Below, in pieces: positions 41,835 through 54,921 of a DNA stretch of 64,000 nucleotides (its first letter is position 1; each line of letters begins with the position of its first letter). Source of the DNA: Coprinus comatus (lineage: Eukaryota; Basidiomycota; Agaricomycetes; Agaricales; Agaricaceae); the NCBI GenBank assembly GCA_034638255.1, contig JAWPGT010000026.1, forward strand, positions 295,064-359,063. Direction: 5' to 3'. Below the pieces are notes generated by a model. That model saw only the letters and a program-made list of their open reading frames with translations, was not told the origin of the DNA and searched no databases. A program made the position numbers and the translations under genes.

Positions 41835-44800
41835 TTATCTCCTCATAGGCACTCGTTCACTGGCACGACGACATTTCCTCGCTGCACTTTGAACAGCCTT
41901 AAACCACGTCGCCGTATCCTTCACCGAAGTTCCCTTCAGCGAAATAGAGTCCCCTCCCCGCGGATAAGCCAGAACTATCTGAAAGATAAGGTCATCTCTA
42001 CTCTGATGCTCCTTGACTTGAACATCTGCCAATGGTATCGGCTAAAACAACAATGTAAAATGATAAGTGCATTGGAGTCAAGGGGAAGACGTACTATTCG
42101 ATAAAGCATCTTTACGGATTCATCTGTTAATACGAGGATATCGCTGCACAAGAATGCATGTAGCTTCCTTCCACTCTTCGCTTTCATCACTAGTCCATCT
42201 TTTAACAGCTTTCTTGCACCCATAAAGCGCGTTGGGGCTGTTAGATCAAGACGCCTATTTTTCCGAGGACAAAGGACAAGCACGAGGGAGTCGCTATTTC
42301 AGCCTTAACGATGGATGAAAAAGAATTAAACGTACCCCGGACCAATCCATAGATTTTCAGAGACCTTCCTAAGAACCTCTCTTCCCTCCTGTTCACGTAT
42401 CGTCTCATTAATATGGTTCAGCAACCTCTCCGAAATATCCTCTGCGGTTTTAATCGACTGTTGCTCTTCTCTTGCTTCCGTGTAATGTAGTATCTATAAC
42501 AACAATTTCATTCCACTTCAGTACTTCCTCCTCGGAGAAAAATTAGTTTAACGTATAGGGAAACCTTACCTGCTTTATCAGTAAGGGATACCTCGTTATC
42601 CGTTGCACTATATATCGGAGAGAATCATTAATTCATTAGCCTCAAAGTAGGATAGAGTTAAATGAAATGGAACCATACTAGGAGCGAGTAAATAGCTCGA
42701 TAAATCTAGATTTCGGACAGAAGGTTCAGAATCCCTGAGGCGCTGCACGACGTCATTTTTCATTTTAATATATATATTTAACACACCATGGCTGGCAAAG
42801 AAGTGCCTAAGAATAACTCTCACCTGTAAATGTGCCGCAAGCTCCGGTTTAGCATCTCTTAATGAATGAAGAACTTTAATCGCTGTAGACTGGTTCACAC
42901 AATACTCCTATAATATCCCCAAACGTTATCACCAACCGTATTAAAGTTAATGAAAAAAATGACGTACCAGATATACACTCATGCTTGGTATATGTTTCAA
43001 CAAAATATCACCAATCCTATCAATATACAATCGACATTCTTTTTGTCTTTCCTCCAATAAACTCACGAATGCTGTATTCGTGAGCAAGATATCCTCGATA
43101 TTGGCAAATATAACAGTGATTTCTTCTCTCGAGAGTAAAGCCATCATGCTAGAGTAAAAGACCTAGTATATTACCCCCAGGTGAGTGAAATATTCGATAT
43201 ATGACAAGAATTTAAAAAAAGTAATTCACCTCCACTATTAGTTGTACATCACGAACGTACATCACTTCAGTGTTTATCAACTCAAAGATCGCCTAAACAA
43301 CCACCAGAAAGTCAGAAAAAAGACACATCCGTTTTCATTCACATCAACTCACCTCCTGTCTCTTCCTCTCAATAATTGGTATACCCTCCAAAACCGATTT
43401 ATCCACCAAACTAGCCCATGACTAAACATCATCCATAAGTAAAATCATATTCGCACTTGCTCATTTTCTTAGCGAAGAAAAAAAAAAAGGTACTTACCGA
43501 ACCAAACGCTGGTCCTATCGAACTATCTTCACCTATGCTAAATGATGATCCTCCTTCTCCTCCTTGTTGAGTAATACCAGATGAACCGGAATTAGGAATC
43601 ACATCCATAGGTCCAGAAATTACTAGCTTCTTCCCTGATAAACTAATCGTCCCTGGATTTGTGTTCGAATCTGTTTCCGGTTCTGGTGTTCTTGATCCTG
43701 CTCTACTCAGAAATGCAAAAAGTGACCATATTTACTACCTGAACTTTCTCTTTCTCTTTCTTTCTCTCTTTCTCTATCTTTTTCATTATCTTTCTCCTTC
43801 TTTTGATGATGATAGTGGTGATGATGCGGCTGGAAATTGCTTAAAGATAAATGATGATGTTGATGATATCTCCTCCTCCTCCTCCTCCTCCTCCTCCTCC
43901 TCCTCCTCCTGCAATAGGAGACGACGACGACACCATGTTATAAAATCCACTTCCACTTCCACTTCCACTAAAACTCCCACTTCCATCTTTACTCATACTC
44001 ATAGGCGATACAGGTGGATACAATGATATTCCACTTGTATCCGTAGAAGCAGTAGTTCCAGTAGACACAACCGATAACCTATTATTATTGGGATTCGGAT
44101 TCCCATACCCACTTAACCTTGCATTCCTAAACTCTTCATACCTCTCAAAAGCATCATCCAATTTTTTTGCATGTTCGTCAATATTCAAAGATGATGAAGA
44201 TTGTCGAAGAATTGGAACTGGTAGTGTTGATGTTGTCCTTAACGATATTGGTGAGGTAGAAGTATTTGCATTGGAATCGGTGTTACGTCTTGGAGGTAAA
44301 GGAGGTAAATCTTTATTAGAAAATAAACTTGATACTGATATTCTTGATCTTGAATTCGTTTGTTGTTCAGGTTCATATCTTCCCATACCACTTTCCCTTT
44401 TCGTCGAGATAGGAGAATTAGAAGTAGTAGTAGAATGGGAATAGGAAGGGGAGGAAGTAGAAGGAATAGCAGGTGGCGGTCTCCTTTTCTTCATTAAACT
44501 CGAACTCGAACCTAACCTCTCCTTTCCTTCTTCATTGACCTCATTCCCAGTCTCAATCCTAACATCACCTTCCCCTTCCCCTTCCTTCTTCATTTCCGTT
44601 CCCGTTCCCGTTCCCAATTCAACTTCTACTTGACCTTGACCCTGACCTCTAGAAGCAGACGAACCACCCGACTTCGATCTCGATTTCATCCTTCTACTAC
44701 CAAAAGTTCCACTTCTCCCTAACCCTAAAGCCCTATTATTAGCTCTAACAACCTCCAAAGGCGGTTTCACATTTTCATCAACTTGAACAACCAATCCTGC

Positions 44801-45735
44801 AGCTTCCAATACCATTAATCTTTCTCTTTCCCTAGTTTCCAATTCTTCTTTAGTTGGTTTCTCTTCTTCATCTTCACCATTATCGTTGTTATTGGAATGT
44901 CCATTATCATCTTCTTCACTTGCGTTATCGGAACTAGAATCATCTTCATCTTGAAATGATAGATAATCCGTACTTATACCTTCTTCATCTGAATCGATAT
45001 CTATATCAATATCCGTTTCAACACCTCTTTCTCTTTCTCTTTTTGTTCTCTTTCCTGAAGATGTACTTGCTGTTCCAGCGCTTGTTCTTGATCATATAAC
45101 GATAGTGATAGTGACGGTTGTAGTTGTGATACTGGTATTCGATTGAAAGTGTTCGATAATCCAAACGAAGCAATAGTAGGCGTTCGATCCAATAGATTTC
45201 GATTCTTTTCTTCCACATCCATAACCATGTTCCTATCATCATGTCGTGTTTCAACATTTATACCACCTACACCCAGACCTGGACCTGGACTTGCAACCAC
45301 ATCCACAAATTCTAAAATCGGAGAAGATTCTTGAACTCGAATAGGAGGTAATGATGGTGGAGGTGAAGGTGGTGGTGGTGGTGGTGGTGGTGGAGGCGGC
45401 GGTGGAAGTGGCAGTGACAGTGATGGAAGGGATGAAGGAGGTAACCTTGAGGTACTAGAACTAGAAACACCAGACTCATCAATATAACTAGACCCATTCT
45501 CATTCTCATTCCCATTCCCAAACTCCCTTGCACTCCCAGACGCAGACGATTCATACGAACGACCATGGCCATGTCCAAGATGTAATATGTGTGGGAGATG
45601 TAAATGTAACTTCATCGTCATATCTGAATCTTCTGTAACCGTAGCTGTAGATGTTTCTGTTTTTGCTTCTGTTCCTATTCCTGTATGTGAGGTAATTTCT
45701 GAACCAGTCCTAGACCCAACGCGAATGTCTAGAAA
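41835..45735 (-). CDS. Rho guanine nucleotide exchange factor (DH-PH); 5' end not resolved
   Basis: Multi-exon gene ending at TAA 41835-41837. The N-terminal half (about 45735-43720) is low complexity: poly-Pro, acidic stretch, a conserved-looking segment Arg-Leu-Met-Val-Leu-Glu-Ala-Ala-Gly-Leu (about 44820) and a Gly run from a TCC repeat. The DH domain follows (about 43310-42400) with Ala-Ile-Phe-Glu-Leu-Ile, Val-Phe-Tyr-Ser-Ser-Met and Met-Gln-Arg-Ile-Thr-Arg-Tyr-Pro-Leu-Leu. A PH domain (about 42360-41860) ends Trp-Phe-Lys-Ala-Val-Gln-Ser-Ala. It would load GTP on Rho/Cdc42-type GTPases at the cortex. The frame changes near 45030-45050, so an intron or indel lies there. An acceptor-like site at about 45736 suggests an upstream exon. 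Confidence 0.88.
43870..43912. repeat. TCC trinucleotide microsatellite in RhoGEF coding region
   Basis: About 13 TCC units; on the minus strand they encode a Gly run in the RhoGEF N-terminal region. The antisense frame gives a meaningless Glu run. Confidence 0.9.
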
Positions 45736-45739
45736 GTTT

Positions 45740-46932
45740 CAAAAGTTGAAAATTACCACCCCCCAAAGACAGAGACAGTGAAACGAGGAAATGGTAAGAG
45801 ATCAAAGTATCAAAAAATCAAGGGGACGAGATGTTCAAGAAACAACAAAAAACAAAGATGTAAACCCAGAATCAAGATATGCCAATCAAGAATCAAGAAT
45901 CAAGAAAGGCAAAATAGCAAACGAGGGAACGATACAACAAAAAGGAGAGGGTCAAATTAGGGGAGAGTGAAAGTCAAGGCCAATTATGTATGAATTATGA
46001 CATGATGTGAAACACGCATAATCCATATGTACACAGACCAAATGACCGGAAAGGGAAAAGGGGAGAAGGTAGGGATGGGAGAGGCATGTTGTTACGCCAC
46101 ATACCGATCACATCACATATACAGTAGGTTTAAAAATAAGTTGAGTGATCGTCAGCCGTCAGCCGCATGCATAAAAAAGTATAGAAAAATGTGTATATTA
46201 AACACAATAAACCCACGGGGGGTAAGGGTAAGCCAAACGAAAACGAAAATAGATATACGCACCGAGCCAATGCACACAAGTAAGTATTATTATTTTTTCA
46301 ATGTTTATTGTCATTTTCATTAGGGAGATGAAGAGATGAGTGTCATGATCATAATCGGTTTTCAGTTTTCAGTTTTTTTTTTTCGCGTTGTGTTGGATGT
46401 AACATTGAAGATTTAGACGCGGTTTGAAGTAGATTTGGGAGTAGTCGAGAAGATTGTCGAGTGTTGCAAAGAAGGGGAGTCGAGTCACACCACAAGGTTA
46501 ACGTTCAATGACAGATAAAAAAAAGTAACCAGAAAAAAGAATCATCATTCAGCCTATTCTTCTCAATCAATTTTTAAAAAAGGAGGTAAGAAAAGAAAAG
46601 AGGAGTTTGTAAAGAAAATTAAAAAGAGAATATTCCAGATTCCAGGAAAGAAAAAACATAGGGCAAAATAGAAGAAAAAAAGAGAAGAGGGGGATTATGG
46701 TGTGTGGGTAACAAAAAAAAAGAATAAGTGGACCACTCAATGATCTCTCCACATCGAACAAAACCCAACTATCCACTACCCGATTACCCGACCTACCCGC
46801 ACAAGTATCCCACCACACACACACATAAAAGGAAGGGAAATCGATGGAAAGCGAGTGAAGAATTGAGTGAGCAAGTTGAGAAGAAAGTTGGAGGATACAG
46901 AAGAAAGAAAGGGAGAAACCATATCTCAAACA
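45740..46932. other. intergenic between RhoGEF 5' end and Pan1-like 3' end
   Basis: Probably contains the RhoGEF promoter and an unresolved first exon, and the Pan1-like 3' UTR. Purine-rich runs are frequent. No independent gene is supported. Confidence 0.5.
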
Positions 46933-49900
46933 CTAACCCTCCAAATCCAAATAACTCCTAGGCACAATAAACACCAATCCATTCTTTTCCGCTTTCCACC
47001 AATCTTCAGAAGGATTTTCAGGACCATCGACGATATTTAATATTTCTCCTTCATCGAAGCTCATTTCGTCAGTATTACCAGCTGTGTAATCGTATAACGC
47101 TTTGACTTTTACTACAAGAAGTGAAATGATGGAGTTAGTTATTGTGTTTTAGCGAGTTATGAGGGTAACCATTAAAGGAACAGAGAGAGAATTACTTACA
47201 AGATTTAACCAACTCAACATAACTCTTCGGGAACAATCCTTTCCTTCCCGTACTCTCATCTCTACCAAACCACCAATCACCATCAGTTTTCGAAGGATTA
47301 GCAGTAATAATAACATTTTCCGAAAACGCTATAGCACAAAAAAAAAAAGCAATCATTAATATCACTATTCTTCCACAATAAAAAAGAAAAGGGGGAGAGA
47401 AGGAAAACAAATAAAAAACAAAAGAAAAACGACTTACTCAAATCTTCAGGTCCATCACCAACAAAAGCAAACACAGATCTAACTTTAACCTCCCTCTCTT
47501 TCGATAAATCAATATCCGCCATCAAACCCAAATCACTTTCTCCTTCTCCAGCAACCTCATGAACTTGAATCTCGGGAACATTTACATTTACATTTACATA
47601 CCCAACTTCCTCCTCTTCTTCCTCTTCTTCTCTAACACCACCAAGTCCACTTTCAAATCCACGTTCACGTTCATGTTGTTCCTGACCAATATCATGTCCA
47701 TCAGCAGCTCTATTAGCAAACCAACCAACACTCTGTCTATCTCTCCTCTTCCTCTCTTCCTCCTCTTCCTCACGATGATATTGATATTCAAGTTCAGGTT
47801 CAGGTTCAGGTTCAGAAACAGAATTCGAAATATGAGCAGGAGGTCCAACATCACCCAACACTCTACCAGAAACCGGTGGTGCACTTTTATCAACAGTTTT
47901 AACACTTCTCAATTTCATTCCACTTTGAATAGAAGCAAATAACGCTCCTCTATCCCCCCCTCCTCCTCCTCCTAATGCCATCGTTGGTTGAGGTGGTGGC
48001 GGTGGAGGTGCAACAGGTGCTTGAGGTGCAATAGCGAAAGGTTGAGATGGCGGTGGTGGCGGTGGAGGAGGAGCAACAGGTATAGAATTAGATTCAAACT
48101 GAGACGACGACGGTGGTGGTGGTGGTGGTGGCGCAACAGGTGGTGAAGATGTAAACCTAGTTGGAATAGCAGGTGAAGAAGGTCCACTTCCACTTCCTCC
48201 TCCTCTCCCTCCTACATTCCCAGGTCCAGTAGTAGGAGTAGGAGCAGTACTACCAGGTCTAGAACTAGGTAAAATCCCACCAAAAAGTTGTTGAGCAATA
48301 TTCTTTCTAGATTCCCTACTCTTTGTAAATTCATCTTCACTAGAATCACTATCATCTCCATTTTCATCTTTTTCTTTAACATCTCCCCAATCATCATCTG
48401 AATCATTGTTGTTGGTATTCCGTCGTGGCGGTGGTGCTGTAGGATATGGAGTTCTTGATGTTGGTGTGGTAGAAGAGGAAGTAGGAGGAGCAGGTGATTT
48501 AGATGGTACGAAGTTGAATGAAGGTGTAGTGGTAGTGGTAGTGGTAGTAGTAACAGGAGTAGGAGTAGTAGGGGTAGGAGTAGGAGTAGTAGATTTCGGT
48601 GCCCAAGGATTAGTCGCATTTCCATTAGTATTCGCAGATGCCTGTTGTTGTGCTTGTTGTCCTTGATTCAACAATCTACTAAACGGATTAGTAGATTTAT
48701 CCCTTTCCTGAGTAGCAGGTGGAGGAGCAACAGGTGGAGGAGGAGCAACAGGAGGTGTAGGCGTAAATGTCGACGCAGGCGTTGGCGTAGATTCAGGAAC
48801 CACAACAGCAGGAATAGAAGCAGCTTTCTTCCTCTCCCTCTCTTCCAAAACCTTCCTAACTCTCTCTTCCTCTTCTACCCTCTCTCTTTCTTCTTCCTCT
48901 TCCAATTCTTTCAATCTCCTAGCTCTTTCTTCTCTTTGTCTCTTAATACCTTCTTCACGTTCTCTCAACTTTCTATCAGCTTCTTCTTCCTCTTGTTGTT
49001 GTTGCTGTTGTTGTTGTGTTTGAATTTGAACACGAGGAGGAGTAGGAGCAACACGATTTTGGTTTTGAGTTACAGAAGAAGGAGGAATACGAGTAGGTGG
49101 AGGTACAGGTGCAACTTTCCTACTAGGCGGTGGTGGAGGAGGAGCTGTAGTTTTTTTCATAGCACTAACAGGAGGTTTAGGTACAGTCGTCCTCGTAGCA
49201 GGAGTGACAGTAGGAGGTGAAGTCGGGGTAGTAACAGGATTAGAATAATTAGTGGGACTAGAACCAGGACCAGGACCAGGAGTAGGAGTAGGAGTAATCC
49301 CTCTAGCTCTTTTCTCATTCTCAACTCTCTCTCTTCTAACTCTTTCCCTTTCTTCAGCTGCTCTTTCAGCTTCTTTCGCTTTCTCTTCAGCTTCTTTCTT
49401 TTCTTGAGCTAACCTATCTTCAACTTCCGCATCCAATCCACTACCTCCTCCTACTTGAGAACCAGAACCAGAACCAGAAGTAGGTGTAGGTAAAGTAGAA
49501 GAAGGTGAAGGTGAAACAGGTGTAGGTGTAACACCTAAAGCAGCCATACGAGCTTGAATTCTTCTTTGAGCTTCAGCCTTCATATAAGCTTGTCTTTCTT
49601 CTTGTGTCATATTTCGAAGATTAGGTGGAGCAGGTGAAGGTGAAGCTGCTGCTCTATTGACACTTGAAGTAGCAGGAGGAGCTAATGCAGGAGGAGCTGA
49701 TGCCGCTGGTGGTGGTGCTGACGGTGCTGAAGGTGGTACTGGAGATCGAGAATTATACGAACGATCATCATAACGATCCCTTTCTCTATCATCATAACGA
49801 TCTCTTTCTCTTTCCCTCTCGCGTTCACGTTCACGGTCGCGATCGCGATCGCTACGATCATCATAACGAGACCTATCCCTATCCCTATCCCTATCATCAT

Positions 49901-51670
49901 AACGATCTCTCTCTCTATCATAACCTCTTGACAAAGGTCTTTCATAATCTCTCTCTCTTTCATATTCCCTATCCCTCTCCCTCTCCGAAAATCTTCCAAA
50001 TCTTTCATTCCTACCATCCCTATCTCTTCCCCACTCCCTTTCATTTTCCTTTCTAACTTCCTCAACACGTTTCAACCGTTTCTCAACATCAGGTATAGTT
50101 TCATGCATCAACCTAACCAATTCTCTTTCCATCTTTCTTCTTTCCGCATCTTTAGCAGCACTTCTCGGTCCTTTCGAAACATAATCCAAATCATCTTGAA
50201 GATGAGAAACTCTATACCTCAAATCATCCATCTCCTTTTCCAAATCCTCTTCTTCCTTCGTTTTCCTACCTATTCCCCCAGAGGTAGAGGTAGAATCCAA
50301 CATTTTCGCAGTATTAGCCAACTGTCTCTTCATTTCATTCAAATCCGAAGAAACAGAACCATCATCCTCTCTTCTAGATCTAACATCATCCCTATTAACA
50401 TGCCTCGATCTAGGTTTATAAACACCACCAACATCTTCTTCTTCCCTATGTTTATAAATCGTAGCATCTCTTGAAGAATCAAACGTAGGTTCGGATTGAC
50501 CAAATGTTCGATTTCGAAGACGTGATACGGGTGTATCAGATGGTGATGATGATGATGGTGATGACCTAGATTCATTTTTTAATAAATCTTTAAGCATGTC
50601 AACGGAGGATTCTAGGTCTTTGGCGGAAGGTGGAATTAGTTCTGGAGGAAGTGTATCTGGGATTGGCATTCCGTTGAGACCTATAGATATTGATAATTAG
50701 ATTTTATTATTATTTTTGATGGAAGATACGTACGACGAAAGATGAGACCCATAGCAACGTGAAATTCTGCAATATTGAGTTTTCCTCTATCATCTCTATC
50801 TGCCAACGTCCTATAACACGTAAAAAAGAATTAGTAAAATGAAAATGAAAATGAAAAACCCTTAAGAAACACGTACCAAATCCTAGCAAGATCATCCTTA
50901 CCAAGACCACTGGTACCAAAGACTTCCAAAGCAGTTTGACCATTTATAAAACCGGTATTTCCAGCATCCCAAGCTCTGAAAAGTTGATTGTACTGTTTCT
51001 TCTCGCCCTTTGTCAAAGCCCAGCCAACGTTCTGAGTAGCCGCGCCTTGAGAGTTCTGATTGTGTTGGATAAAGCTCTGTTGCAATCCAGCACCTCCAGG
51101 AAGAGAAGGCTGAGCTATTTGAGGGGCTCCAGAGGGAGTATAAGGAGCCGAGGTATTCATAGGCATAAAAGTGTTTGTCATCATGCGCAGTCGTGGATCG
51201 ATGAATCCTGTTGGCTGGGCCATGAGAGGACCTTGGGTGGGTGGGAATCCTGTCTGTTGAGGTTGCAGCCCTTGAGGAAATCCCGAGGGAGAGGCCATAC
51301 GGTTTGGGATTGGAGGAGGAGCATTGAGAAAGGAGTGCGACTGATTACGGAACTGCTGGGGGAGAGCTGGGACAGGTGGAATCCCTGCCAATCCCGATTG
51401 CTGACCAGGGAATCCCGTAGCTTGAGCCTGCAGGAATCCAGGATTACCGGTGGGCTGTTGTGCTTGGAACTGCGGATAGCCCGTCTGTTGCGGAAGTAGC
51501 TGTTGTGGCTGTTGCTGGAATTGCTGAGGCTGCTGTTGGAATTGCGGTTGCTGTTGGAATTGTTGGGGATTTTGTTGGAATTGTTGTGGATTTTGTTGGA
51601 ATTGTGGAGGGTTTTGTGGGAATTGGGTGAACTGGGGTGGTTGCTGGTGGAACTGGTTCCAGTGAGCCAT
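46933..51670 (-). CDS. PAN1: Pan1-like endocytic actin-regulatory scaffold, 1473 residues
   Basis: Exons 51670-50877, 50810-50734, 50680-47438, 47328-47200 and 47111-46933 join in frame. Gln-rich N-terminus with four LxxQxTG motifs (the Prk1/Ark1 kinase site of yeast Pan1) and related TG repeats; one EH domain at about residues 214-305; the Pan1-type linker with Leu-Pro-Pro-Glu-Leu-Ile-Pro-Pro; an Arg/Asp/Glu repeat; coiled coils; an Asn-Pro-Phe motif; proline runs; a WH2 motif (Leu-Phe-Ala-Ser-Ile-Gln ... Leu-Arg) at about 47935; and two C-terminal SH3 domains (about 47490-47210 and 47105-46940). Pan1 activates Arp2/3 at endocytic sites. Yeast Pan1 has two EH domains and no SH3, so this architecture differs. 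Confidence 0.88.
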
Positions 51671-51747
51671 GGTGGTTGGAGGGAAAGAATTACGACTTAG
51701 CCAAGTCAATTATATAATTAATAATTTATTATATATATACACCCCTG
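51671..51747. promoter_or_regulatory. 77-bp bidirectional promoter between Pan1-like and F-box genes
   Basis: The two start codons point away from each other and are 77 bp apart (98 bp if the F-box protein starts at Met 51769). The interval is AT-rich with tatataattaataattta and tatatatata stretches that could serve both directions. Confidence 0.6.
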
Positions 51748-53730
51748 ATGCCCATTTCGTGCCAATCAATGGACACCCTTCCCCCTGAAATCCTCGAACA
51801 CATCTTCTCTGTCTGTGTGGCCTGGCTCTACCTTCCAAAGAAACCACGCCACAAGCTAGCATGGACTCAGGTCTGCAGCCACTGGAGAGAAATATCTTTT
51901 GCCTCGTCTCGGCTGTGGCAATGCATCGACCTCAATGACCCCTGTCTCTCCAAACACTTTCTACTCAGATCCAACAAGGCTCCTCTGACCCTCATATCTC
52001 CCTCTCCACTCAAGATACATACTGACAACCTCAATCTTCATGCTGCTCGTCTTGTTGCTCTCGATCTATTTCTCTTCCCAAACGACATGCTTCATCTCTT
52101 CGCGGTCCTCGGTCCGACTCTCTCGGCGTTGACCTCTCTCTCCCTCAGGATTCCACCCGTCTCTCCTACTCTGCTTCTTCAAACTCCTATACCCTCTGTC
52201 CGCAGGTTGGCACTGGATTCAGTCGCTATTACGTGGGATTCTCTTTCCGACTTGACTCATCTGACCCTACGTGGTCTATGTCCTAAGTTCTCGCCTTCCA
52301 TCAGTCAAATCCACGACATTCTTAGCCGATCTCCATTCCTAGTCTACCTCCGTCTTGATACCATACGGCCCTCTATCTCCATACCCCCATGTTCTTCTTC
52401 TACTCAGCTATACCTTCCAAAACTTAAAGACTTGATCATCTGTGCAAGAGCTCCAACAATCTCCGCCCTCCTAGCTCCACTTGAACTAAACACTCAAACA
52501 ACACTCCAATTAACTTGTGCATCAATCGATGATTTACGAACATTCTTCCCATCCTCTACACTTCCTTATTTCTCTCATCAAACTTTACCAATTTCCGGTT
52601 TACGATTCGCAAGACATTCTTCAAGAATCTTACGTTCACCATATGCATTAACAAAACCATGGACAGAATCAACAATTCATACTCAATTCATACTTGATTC
52701 AGTCTCTTGTATCGCAACTCCATTCATGACTTCATTACCTCAAGTATTAGGTTCAAACCTATCCAATAACATTCAAGTTCTTGAATTCAATACTGGAGTC
52801 TTACTCGACTTATCATTGTGCAGTTTACATGCTTTTTTGAAACATGTGAATAATGTACATACGTTGAGAGTGGCTTATAATGTTTTACAAGATCTTTTGG
52901 TTATTTTGTCACCTCCTCAGGGAAAAGATGGTGGAGAGGTTGTGTTACCGAATTTGAAGGTTTTATCGTTCAGTAAACCTTTGGATTTGTGGTGGCATTT
53001 TACTGCTCATTGGTTACCTTCGGTTACTCAATGTTTGAAATTGAGAGCTAAGGCTTTAACTTTTGAGACAACGAGATCGTCTTCTTCATATCCATATTCA
53101 TATCCTTCCTTATCCATATCACCTTCGCCTTCACCTTCATCTCCATCTCCATCATATCAACTCCCTCACCAACATCAGCGCGAATCAATAATCAAACTCC
53201 AAAAACTAGAATTCATACGATGTCATGGAATAACACCAACTTCAATAACTCAAATTGGATTAAACGAATGGGTTGAAGAAGTTGTTATTAAAGAACCTTT
53301 TGAAAGTGGTAGTTTGAATAATAATAATCGGAAAGGAAGTTTTGGAAGTGTTTCTTCATCATCTTCATTCCCCTCTTCATCGTCATCGTCATCCCCATCA
53401 TCGACATCGACATCGACATCAACCTCATCATCAACCTCATCATCCTCGTCATCTTCTTCACCTCCACCGCCGTCATTGTCATCAACCTCATCACCTTCCT
53501 CCTCCTCATCTCTCCCATCTACTTCTACTTCTTCTCCGGAATCAACATTAAACCCTTCAAACTCAAACTCAAACTCAAACTCAAATCCAAATTCGATATC
53601 ACATACGCACACTCCTTATTCACCGGTATCAGGATTTGGATTTGGACCAGGATTAGGATTAGGGTTAGGGTTAGCAGGGATAGGTAAAAGAGAACAAATC
53701 AATGGAGAATTGTATTCTGGCAGTTTTTGA
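51748..53730 (+). CDS. F-box protein, 660 residues
   Basis: Single-exon frame. An F-box-like domain lies at about residues 9-60 with Leu-Pro-Pro-Glu-Ile-Leu-Glu-His-Ile-Phe, Val-Cys-Ser-His-Trp-Arg and Ser-Ser-Arg-Leu-Trp, the standard form of the large Agaricomycete F-box family. Leucine-rich central part without clear repeats. The last 200 residues are low complexity (Ser, Pro, Asn-Ser and Gly-Leu repeats). The second Met at 51769, right before Asp-Thr-Leu-Pro-Pro, may be the true start. It would link a substrate to SCF ubiquitin ligase through Skp1; substrate unknown. The third quarter uses more AT-rich codons than the start. Confidence 0.85.
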   Translation: MPISCQSMDTLPPEILEHIFSVCVAWLYLPKKPRHKLAWTQVCSHWREISFASSRLWQCIDLNDPCLSKHFLLRSNKAPLTLISPSPLKIHTDNLNLHAARLVALDLFLFPNDMLHLFAVLGPTLSALTSLSLRIPPVSPTLLLQTPIPSVRRLALDSVAITWDSLSDLTHLTLRGLCPKFSPSISQIHDILSRSPFLVYLRLDTIRPSISIPPCSSSTQLYLPKLKDLIICARAPTISALLAPLELNTQTTLQLTCASIDDLRTFFPSSTLPYFSHQTLPISGLRFARHSSRILRSPYALTKPWTESTIHTQFILDSVSCIATPFMTSLPQVLGSNLSNNIQVLEFNTGVLLDLSLCSLHAFLKHVNNVHTLRVAYNVLQDLLVILSPPQGKDGGEVVLPNLKVLSFSKPLDLWWHFTAHWLPSVTQCLKLRAKALTFETTRSSSSYPYSYPSLSISPSPSPSSPSPSYQLPHQHQRESIIKLQKLEFIRCHGITPTSITQIGLNEWVEEVVIKEPFESGSLNNNNRKGSFGSVSSSSSFPSSSSSSSPSSTSTSTSTSSSTSSSSSSSSPPPPSLSSTSSPSSSSSLPSTSTSSPESTLNPSNSNSNSNSNPNSISHTHTPYSPVSGFGFGPGLGLGLGLAGIGKREQINGELYSGSF

Positions 53731-54921
53731 AAAAACGTTTTTCAGGGTGAGGAGATAGAGGTGGAGGTGGAGGTGGAGGTGGAGGTGGAGGTTGAAATGT
53801 TGGAATTCGAGGATGTAGCTGTGAGGAGGAGTTTTTCGTTTTCGTTTTTCGTTTTCGGGATGATTTTTGAAGGATGATGACGAAGACGAAGACAAGGACG
53901 AGGACGAAGATGAGTATATGTTTTTTGGGGGTTGGGATGGATGTCATTCGAGTTATTGATGGAATGTTTTTTTTCGGTGGTTTTTTTTTGGCTTTTCTTT
54001 TCTTTTTATGATCAGGTTTAATCTGGGACACAGAAAAAACAACACGGGTGACGGAACGTTAAGGCAGGAAGAAGAAGAAGAATAGAAACGCAAAAAATCC
54101 GTTTCCTAAATACTTCCCCCTCCCTTTTTTTCTTTCTCTCACTTTCCTTTCTGACCGTCAACGACAACTCCTTTTTTCCATCCTTCCCTCTTCTTCTTCA
54201 TCTTCACCTTTACCTTCGTCCCCGTCTCCGTCTTCGTCTTCCTCTTTGTTTGTTTTTTTTCCGCAACGAATACACGACACGATGGTTCATCGCCTCATGC
54301 ATTATGTACAACATAGTATGTATGTACATCCACCATCTAGATATTTCATACGTAGCAAGTTCGATTTCTTAGTACTATTACTGTATAAAATCATATATGC
54401 ATGTATATGTAAACGTACATTGTAACCTGTTATCACATTTGCATTATTCACTTCGTTAAATCATATTGGCGGGTTAGAAAGCCTTCTCCATCGTGGGCCG
54501 GTAAGTATCACTTTAACGTTTATATTGTGTTGACCGAGGGAGAGAGAGAAAATGTTGCAATAAAAATAATAAAAGTCTTGAAAGTCGAAAATTCGGACGT
54601 GATTCTGTTGATGTAATGGACCTCCGATATTAATATATATCAAGAATCAAGGTGTTAATTGTATTATATATTGCTTCTATGATGATTTGATATGAAAATC
54701 TTGTCTTTTTGATCTTAGTGATGAGTGATTTCTACACTCACTTTTTGACTGGGTATAGTACTTTAAATTCACAGAAAAAATCTTCACAACATTTTCAAAT
54801 ACATTTATTGAGATTTAACACAATATACATTTCAAAATATTTAGGTCAATATTCACAATTTTGTATTGCACATATAACATAATTGTTTAGAAAGAAGAAA
54901 AAACATATTCAGGTACTAATT
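53731..54921. other. no gene recognised
   Basis: A ggtggaggt microsatellite (53760-53795), gacgaag repeats (53878-53910) and pyrimidine-rich stretches (54110-54250). No supported gene. Confidence 0.6.

Noticed and set aside
43786..43986. Antisense open frame with a Glu run
   Set aside because: It is the shadow of a TCC repeat in the RhoGEF coding region.
48645..49220. Long plus-strand open frames opposite the Pan1-like gene
   Set aside because: They arise from low-complexity Pro/Arg/Glu codons of the opposite strand and have no domain.
53650..53685. Telomere-type TTAGGG repeats
   Set aside because: Only about four imperfect units, inside the F-box coding frame where they encode a Gly-Leu repeat. 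The ggatta units at 31244-31266 are also too few.
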